Assembly (NCBI RefSeq): GCF_001640805.2
Contig: NC_066851.1
Coordinates: 929,882-993,881 of the forward strand
Length of the DNA: 64,000 nt
From: Lates calcarifer
Taxonomy: Eukaryota; Chordata; Actinopteri; Centropomidae
Reading direction: 5' to 3'
Shown here piece after piece: positions 57,712 through 64,000 of this stretch. A model generated the notes under the pieces. It was not told where the DNA came from and ran no database searches. It saw only the letters and a list, made by a program, of their open reading frames with translations. A program made the translations under genes and the position numbers. The first letter of the stretch is position 1. Each line of letters begins with the position of its first letter.

Positions 57712-59403
57712 CTGTGGGAGACAAGAAAGATAGACTAATCAAAACAACTTTCGTACAAAGTGTGGACGGATACATCTTTCTGTGACAGACACAGACCAGT
57801 GAAAGCAAAATGAAAACAGTGAGGTGCTGCACACATATTTCTGAATACAGCCCATTCAGACCAAGGAGCTGGAACATAAATGCTATGAGCAGACTGATGA
57901 ACATAGCTGCTAATCATCTCTTATCTGAACCCCAGATGTATTTGTGCTGTATTTCTGCTGCACTGCAGTTGCTGGAGACAGTCTGCCGGCATTCTTACCA
58001 GTGTGGTTTAGATGAGGGGTGGCACCTGGGTAGAGTGTGTAGGAAAATGACTTTATACTAGGGAGCTTGCAGGGTAAAAGTCCACTGAAATGTTCAGATG
58101 TCCAGTACTCTACTGTACAATGACAATAAAGCCTCTTCTATTCTATTCAACTGATTCAGACATTAGTGTCACATACTGCAGTGTATGTGTGAAAACAGGT
58201 ATAGATGCATCCATTGGAGTGTGTTAAAAACATTTGCTTGGAGTGATGGCTCGAATCTCCTCTTTTAGAAGGGCATATTTGATGTGTCACTTTTTAATTC
58301 CAATGAGACTGATATTCAAGACTAAGTTTACGACATTTATATAGACTTTTCATGTACAGTATATATAAAAAACCTCACAAGTACATGCCCCTGCCAACCA
58401 GTCAAGTTGCAGTTTGTATCCATGCCTGTCCAGAGTCACGTGATATGTGTAGTAGATAGTGAAGGCTTTGAAGGAATTTAATAAAAATGTATGTAAAATG
58501 TAAAAGTGTATTTTGTCAGAATTCGCATATGAATTCTTTGTTTTGTGAGGTCACAGTGACTTTGACCTTTGACCACCAAATTCTAATCAGTTCATCCTTG
58601 AGTCCTCAGACCATGGCTGTTGATGGTGCAAAGGCATAATAATGTAAAAAACATCTTTACTTCTATCATTATAACATTACTGGGACAGGACAGGGTTCAT
58701 TTATGATATGAACATCATAAAAAGACATTTCAGTACATCTGAAAAACAACCAAAACTTTAAAGCTACACTGCATGATGTTTTTGGCCACTTGATTCAGCT
58801 GATTATTCTCTGCAGGTTTGCTATTACCACAGACTCCTTTCACCATGTCACATTGTTTTCACATTGCCATTTTATAAATTGGTGTTATAAAAATATTGAT
58901 ATTTGATACATTACAAAAGTTTTTCAGCACCGGCAGACACACTGATTTACTCACTTTTACAGATGAGAGGTTTTGTTCTAAAACTACCAACTTCACAAAC
59001 TGTCCAATAGTTAGTATCAATTATGAGGAAATGGGAATGCTTTTTAAAACTCAGTGGAGGGAAGACTGGAAAATTCAGGGAAAATGTCTTGCCTTAATCA
59101 GCTACTCTAAATGTAGGATTTGCTTCATCTTAGTAATTTCATTTTATTCATTTGATTTCAGTCTTAAAGGATGAGGCTGGTGAATTCTATATTGAATGAA
59201 TTCTATATTTTGATTATTGTCAACACATCCTATGAGAAGAACAAGGAGACTGATATGTTTGGATACACAATTTACACAATATGACAAAAAACAAAAATCA
59301 AAATACAGAAAATGGCCAACCTTGTCCTATAGGGCAATTGTTTTAAGAATGCTAGAACGGCTGATGGAATTTACAAATGGAGTTAAGGGCAGAGGACACT
59401 GAC
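57712..59403. other. Intron between the last two candidate ccnk exons; dispersed repeat inside
   Basis: About 1.7 kb. The segment at about 58385-58640 (CCCCTGCCAACCAGTCAAGT, TGACTTTGACCTTTGACCAC, ATTCTAATCAGTTCATCCTT) is a repeat common in teleost genomes. No other exon was recognised. Confidence 0.5.
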
Positions 59404-59460
59404 CTGGGTTAACAGAGTCTGGTGGAGGGGGATCGGGTGGGGAGGCTCTATATTCGGGAG
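59404..59460 (-). CDS. Candidate exon of the ccnk-like locus
   Basis: Bounded by GTTTTCCAGAG (second AG used, to keep the phase) and CCCAG|GTCAGT; 57 nt encoding PEYRASPPDPPPPDSVNP. The Pro-rich composition fits the cyclin K C-terminal region, but the match is not specific. Confidence 0.5.
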
Positions 59461-59596
59461 CTCTGGAAAACAAAAACACAAGACCGAGAAAGCACTGATA
59501 AAAACAATGTCAAATTGATGCATGTGTATAAATAAGCTGAAATGTGAGTTCTCAAGTGTGTTGAGTGTCTAATAGCTAGACAGGATTTGTTCTTAC

Positions 59597-59630
59597 TAGT
59601 GGCCTTGCTGTCATCTTTGGAAAGAGAGGG
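59597..59630 (-). CDS. Candidate small exon of the ccnk-like locus
   Basis: A strong acceptor (T-rich tract, TTTTTTTTCCAG) and a donor ACTA|GTAAGA bound 34 nt encoding PSLSKDDSKAT. The S-K-acidic-K-A pattern resembles the SPKEENKAA part of cyclin K. Short, so uncertain. Confidence 0.45.
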
Positions 59631-59689
59631 CTGGAAAAAAAAAGGGATCAGTTGGTGTCAGAAAATGTTCAGTTTAAGGCATAGAAATG

Positions 59690-60010
59690 AGATTAAACAT
59701 ACTCCATGCATATGCGCTACATCTAGTTTATATGTACCTGAGATGGTCTGCATGGTCTCTCTGCCTCCTCTAACTGTCGTTACGACACAGGAGCTGAGAG
59801 TATCAGAGCAGAACACAAACACACTGCCCTGCCTCACGCTGTCTGGTGTCTCTCTGCTTCCAACATGTCTCTACATCCATCACAGTTATTTTTGTAGTGC
59901 TGTCATTTTAAGACCAGACTTGTTTGTAGTGTACAGCCTGATACACAGTTTCTCCTGTGTGTGGACGGTGAGGCAGCAAAAAAAAAAAAAAAAAACGGTA
60001 GTCAACTTTT
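59690..60010. repeat. Unnamed dispersed repeat related to 26840-27150
   Basis: TGCTGTCATTTTAAGACCAG, GTACAGCCTGAT and GGTGAGGCAGC followed by a 17-18-base A run parallel 27053-27150. It sits where the next cyclin K exon would be expected. Confidence 0.5.
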
Positions 60011-60115
60011 GTGAGTAGAATCAGGGTCTTACCGACAGATGCATCAAATCACCAACTTTTAGGGAGCAGCCCTGTAATATACTGTAAATAAAAAGTGTGA
60101 GAGTGCTTCCATTAC

Positions 60116-60285
60116 CCTCCAGCACCTCCATGGGTACATCGTGGACAAACTGCTCCCACCAGTGCCGGGATGACTGTTTGGCAGTCCAGTCTTAGATGTC
60201 GAACTTACAAAGACGTCCAGCCAGATACATGACAGCCACTGCTATGATCTGTGGCTCCCACTGCAGGGCCACCATGGTGCAAAGG
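60116..60285 (-). pseudogene. ccnk: ccnk-like exon, second cyclin box, with premature TAA
   Basis: Acceptor CATACCAAG (weak pyrimidine tract), donor GAGG|GTAATG; 170 nt with the phases expected for this exon. Reads [30 protein letters not shown], stop TAA at 60194-60192, then DWTAKQSSRHWWEQFVHDVP and MEVLE. Apart from the stop (one C-to-T change from CAA) the sequence is highly conserved with cyclin K, which implies recent loss, a polymorphism or a sequencing error. Confidence 0.85.
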
Positions 60286-61075
60286 CTTGGTATGAACACA
60301 GTGGTGTTTATTATTCTCATTTCCCTAGTCCAGATCTTGCAATCTATTAATATCTGGCATATATTACATTCCCTAGCCTTAGTAGGAGACATGCAAGAAC
60401 TAAAATTATTGTTTGACTCTTCAAGTACTATTACCCTGTCCTGATGCTCTGCTACATGTAAACTAATTAAAAAACTTACATGTTTAAACAGGGATCCTGC
60501 AAAATTGCTGCCCTTCATTATGCTGCCTTTGCTTGTTTACACCAAACCAAACAAAGGCAGCACAATGCTGCCCCTGTGTGTGATTTTAGATAACATGCTG
60601 GTATGGCAGCATCAGAGGGGTGATGTGATGCATGTGGAATCTAAAACCTCAGGTCTGGGTCAGAATTTAAGCCCCAAGCTACAACCCTTTGTTTCTTTGT
60701 TCATCTTCATTAGTTTCATAAAATCAAAGAAAAATACTTAAAAAGAAGCCACCGGAAACAAGCAAAATTGTTGTAAACTTGTAACATTCAATAAACCGAG
60801 CAACCCTGGGGTAAGTCAGGTGCAGGCAAAACCGAGTTTGTCAGAGTGCCTGGTTTTTATAGAGACAAGAATCTGTCATTGAGCAACTTTAAGTATATCT
60901 GATCTTGGCCTGCTTGTGCAACCATGATCTGAGAACCATTTAATGTGTAGATTATGTAAGATCACACTAAATATACTACTGATCACACTAAATATACCCC
61001 CCCCCTCCCCATTTCATTAACAACTTAAAATTTATTGGTTCCATAAAAATACATTCAAATAGAAATTTTGAGTAT
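60286..61075. other. Non-coding, no gene recognised
   Basis: Expected to be a ccnk intron. I looked for the upstream exon (MAWTFVNDS region) and did not find it. A C-run at 60996-61008 follows a duplicated GATCACACTAAATATAC (60961-60977 and 60979-60995). Confidence 0.45.
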
Positions 61076-61781
61076 TGGGTCATTTTGATACCAGTGATCC
61101 ACTGATGAATGTCATGCTTTTTATTAAAAGATGCAATTTTGTTGCGTGCTTCGTGTCTATATAAAGCAGCACATTTGAAAGTTCTTCAGAGACAAAAATG
61201 GCTAAAACAAGGAAGCTAATGCAGGAAACACGCCTGAAGATACAGATTCTCAGCCAGGAAGGGTACAGCTGCCGCCAGATAGCCATGGAAGTGCAGATGC
61301 AGTCCTTCAGCAGTTGGATACACTCTGCAGAAATACAGATGAACCAACAGCTTGGAAGACAAACCAAGATCTGGGCGTCCAAGGGTTTCTTCAGCAAGAA
61401 ATGACCACATCCTGATCAGGATGTATAGGGAAATAACATCACAGGAGCTTCAGCAGCAGAGGTCAAACCAAACTGATGTCCAGTGTTCCACCCACACTGT
61501 ACGTGGCCGACTTTTAGATCATGGCTTAAGGTCCTACAAGGCTGTCAAGAAGCCCCTGATCAATGAGAGACAGAGGTTAGCCCGGCGTCGCTTGGGCCGA
61601 AGCACACAAGAACTGGAAGATTCTGTGGTCAGATGAGTCCAGCTTCCAGCTTTATCCTCCTGATAATATGAAAGTACGCAGAAGGCCAGGCGAAGCATTA
61701 TCTCCAGCATGTACAGTACCTACTGTCAAGCATGGTGGAGGCAGTATCATGGTTTGGGGATGCAGGAGTGCTGCTGGTGTT

Positions 61782-61788
61782 GGTCATC
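61782..61788. repeat. 7-bp target-site duplication (left) of nested LINE
   Basis: GGTCATC, repeated at 62980-62986. Removing everything between restores the continuous transposase frame (V-G-H-L-T-V-C-D). Confidence 0.85.
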
Positions 61789-62979
61789 AAATCAAATCAA
61801 ATCAAATTTAATTTATATGCCGCCAATTCACAACAGACATGTTATCTCGAGGCACTGTACATATAGCAGGTCTAGACCGATACTTATAAAGTATAATCTT
61901 ATAAAATTTACAGAGAGAAACCCAACAGATCCAGCCATGAGCAGCATTAGGCGACTGTGGCAAGGAAAAACTTCCTTTTAAGAGGCAGAAACCTCGAGCA
62001 GAACCAGACTCAGGGTGGGCGGCCATCTGCCTCGACCGGTTGGGTTTAGACAGAGAGAGAGGGGATGGGGTAAGAGAAGGACAACATTGCAGATACACAG
62101 ACTAGGTCAAAATGTAAGTAGTAGTAATAATAATAATAATAATAATTATTATTATTATTATTATTACTGTTATTATATAATAATAATGACAAACAGTGAA
62201 ACATTAATAGCACTAACACTATCACTAACACTAGTAAATGTTTAATTATTGTTGCATCATGGGTTGAGCTGGATCATGGGAGCAGCAGGAGACTCTACAG
62301 CTCTGGAGGCAGAACCCTGCAGTAAGAGACAGTGGAAGAGAGAAAGAGAGAGAAAGAGAAGCACAGCCTGGGCAGTAATGTGCTTGAGGGAAGAAACACA
62401 CAGTTAGAGTGATGCAGTGATATTAAGACAGTTTATAGTAATCTTGTCGGCAGGACATCATGGACAACATTTACTAGCTATTAAGCTTAACTGATGCATT
62501 GAGACTGACCCAACCCGCCAAGGGAAAAATGGCATCCTGAAATAGGAACCAGAATAATATCCTAACCAAAAGTTAAGGCATAAAGATGAGTTTTTAGTTT
62601 GGATTTAAAGGCCTCAACTGAGTCAGCCTGTCTAATATTAATAGGGAGGTTGTTCCAGAGGAAGGGGGCTCGATAGGAGAAGGCCCTGCAGCCTGCTGAC
62701 TTCTTTTTTAACTCTGGGGACAGACAGCAGCCCTGCACTCTGAGGACACAGAGCACGGGAGGGAATATAAGGGTTAAGAAGATCAGACAGGTATGAGGGG
62801 GCCAGCAAGCCCATTTAGAATTTTGTAGGTCATTAAGAGAACTTTAAAGTCTGATCTCATGAATTGGGAGCCAATGACGGGAGGCTAAAACTGGGGTAAT
62901 ATGGTCAAACCTTCTTGATTTGGTTAGCATTCTAGCTGCAGCATTCTGAACCATTTGCAGACTTTTAGTGCTAGCACGG
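61789..62979 (-). mobile_element. 5'-truncated LINE inserted in the Tc1 element
   Basis: Minus-strand orientation. The 5' end is at the right, truncated inside the RT ORF. The C-terminus of that ORF reads RAFSYRAPFLWNNLPINIRQ, ADSVEAFKSKLKTHLYALTF (about 62700-62565). A 3' UTR of about 750 bp follows, with GGTCGAGGCAGATGGCCGCC, TTAAAAGGAAGTTTTTCCTT and GTGAATTGGCGGCATATAAA, ending in a (TTTGA)n tail at 61789-61810. Inside is a (TAA/TTA)n microsatellite at about 62126-62166. The 1191-bp insertion is bounded by GGTCATC duplications. Confidence 0.9.
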
Positions 62980-62986
62980 GGTCATC
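62980..62986. repeat. 7-bp target-site duplication (right) of nested LINE
   Basis: GGTCATC, identical to 61782-61788. Confidence 0.85.
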
Positions 62987-63480
62987 TCACTGTCTGTGAT
63001 CGCACATTGAACTCTGCCAAGTATTGTCCCATTCTCAAAACCCACATGCTCCCTTCTGCGTGTACACTGTTCCATCGAAGTCAAAACTGGATGTTTCAAC
63101 AAGATAATGCCCCTTGCCACACATCCAGGGCCGGGAGAACTTGGCTGCAGGAGCACTGTATCCAGGTCTAAGAGTGGCCAGCTCAATCCCCGGACATGAG
63201 CCCCATTGAAAATCTGTGGTGGATTATCAAAAGTGTAAGTTTTGAACACATTCTCTGTTGACTTTGATACCGACAATGTTGAGAACTGACATATTGAAAC
63301 TGTCAAGAATTAGTTTTTCTTGTAAACAATAAACAAAAAATACCATTTGTATTTGTTTGTCTGTCTAATGCAGTCACACCTTTTGAAACACAAAAAATAT
63401 TTTCCCCAAAATATTTCATGATAATATTTAAGATTGTGTAAAATTTTAAGGATGTTTGAAAACTTTTTTCCACCACTGTA

Positions 63481-64000
63481 CACTTTAAGCTTTTGCACTA
63501 CTTGCTACTACAGCAGCTGATAAATGCAATTCTGAACATCCTCTTCCAGTAATTCAAATTTAAGTTTCATGGTGCAAAATGCTCTGCATGTACTGAAGGA
63601 TTTTAAAAGATGTAGTGTTTCTAGTAGTAGTAGTGTAGAGATACAGCATCATGCATTCACATGAATTGTCTGTTGGATGTCAAAGTCAATTAACTTTCAC
63701 TTCCAAAGACTGAGATGGATAAAGACCTACATACTTAAATAGCTGGGGAACTGTTTGAAAGAGTGGAACATGTAGAAGCGGTGGAAATAAACAATCCCAG
63801 TTGCAAGTGTGTCATAGTGCCTGACACCACAGAGGTTAAGGAGACTGACAGCACAATTTAACCCTCTCTAGACAATGACTATTTATCAAGTCAGTCTCGG
63901 GGAGGACTGTTTGCCTCACAGACTCTACAGCGACCCAACATGCTACAGTTGTGGATTCCTCATTATTACAACTGTTCAGTCAACACTCTTGGTTGAAAAG
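63481..64000. other. Unassigned end of window
   Basis: Plus-strand fragments such as [20 protein letters not shown] and [14 protein letters not shown] (about 63750-63860) and SSQSRGGLFASQTLQRPN (about 63890-63945) look somewhat protein-like. Stops intervene and I recognise no family. Confidence 0.3.

Larger units (their letters stand above)
57611..60285 (-). pseudogene. ccnk: Cyclin K-like locus, one cyclin-box exon with in-frame stop plus small 3' exons
   Basis: Cyclin K pairs with CDK12/CDK13 to phosphorylate the RNA polymerase II C-terminal domain. The exon at 60285-60116 matches the second cyclin fold closely but has TAA in place of the expected Gln after CKFDI. Three further exons (59630-59597, 59460-59404, 57711-57611) join in one frame to a short Pro/Tyr-rich tail ending in TAA. 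The exon expected next (ICHQILDLYSQG) is not found; 59690-60010 is occupied by a dispersed repeat. Upstream exons were not seen to 64000 and may be lost or lie beyond. Position and orientation next to ccdc85c and hhipl1 match the human order. Confidence 0.7.
61080..63480 (+). mobile_element. Tc1/mariner transposon split by a nested LINE
   Basis: The transposase starts at ATG 61198 with the paired HTH (MAKTRKLMQETRLKIQILSQ, GYSCRQIAMEVQ). After a frame change it continues KPRSGRPRVSSARNDHILIR and RGRLLDHGLRSYKAVKKP, then the first catalytic Asp region WSDESSFQL (about 61627), [20 protein letters not shown] and [13 protein letters not shown] interrupts at 61789-62979. The transposase resumes with HLTVCD, SQNWMFQQDNAPCHTS (second Asp, about 63105) and SPDMSPIENLWWIIK (catalytic Glu, about 63207). 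The right TIR, read inward, is TACAGTGGTGGAAAAAAGTT at 63480-63461. A matching left TIR was not found, so the left arm is truncated. Confidence 0.9.

Overview
The window is vertebrate nuclear DNA, almost certainly from a ray-finned (teleost, probably percomorph-like) fish. The evidence is intron-split genes with GT-AG junctions, a Pol III tRNA gene, CA microsatellites, and a dense mix of repeat types typical of teleosts: tRNA-derived SINEs, CR1/L2-like LINEs, Tc1/mariner, hAT, a DIRS-like YR element and Gypsy. Most open frames longer than 60 codons here are chance or transposon remnants. The real host genes are few.

Layout. (1) 847-1364 (+): last exon of an isthmin gene (ism2-like), carrying the AMOP domain. 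(2) 1.4-14.6 kb: mostly featureless DNA with SINE and LINE fragments, CA repeats and one orphan exon-like block near 13.7 kb. (3) 14.6-24 kb: a transposon-rich block holding a 72-bp minisatellite split by a SINE, a degenerate LINE, a complete-ended hAT element with an 8-bp target duplication, a DIRS-like fragment, a second LINE, a collapsed Gypsy relic and a LINE scrap. (4) 24-36 kb: Tc1 end, an unnamed dispersed repeat, a reverse-strand LINE, a SINE and a LINE copy with an inverted 5' part. (5) 36.3 kb: tRNA-Thr(TGT), minus strand. (6) 37-39.4 kb: a dispersed repeat and a 1.1-kb non-autonomous hAT with perfect 8-bp target duplication. (7) 39579-46669 (-): a nine-exon hhipl1-like gene whose exon chain is complete apart from one extra base in exon 2. 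(8) 48.4-49.0 kb (+): a heavily frameshifted exon 1 of a ccdc85c-like gene. (9) 50-57 kb: repeats and Tc1 remnants. (10) 57.6-60.3 kb (-): an exon of cyclin K (ccnk) with an in-frame stop, plus three small downstream exons that join in frame. (11) 61-63.5 kb: a Tc1 transposon split by a nested LINE.

How the genes fit together. From memory of the human map, CCNK, CCDC85C and HHIPL1 are adjacent on 14q32 in the same relative orientations (CCNK and CCDC85C convergent, CCDC85C and HHIPL1 divergent). The same order and orientations are seen here, so this is a conserved microsynteny block. Two members (ccdc85c, ccnk) are visibly damaged and the third (hhipl1) has one apparent frameshift. My inference is that this is a decaying duplicate of the block, for example a post-genome-duplication ohnolog. 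Sequencing error is possible for the single-base hhipl1 lesion but cannot explain the ccdc85c damage.

Limits: everything was read by eye. Exon joins are inferred from splice signals, reading phase and remembered family sequences. TE boundaries without target duplications are approximate.
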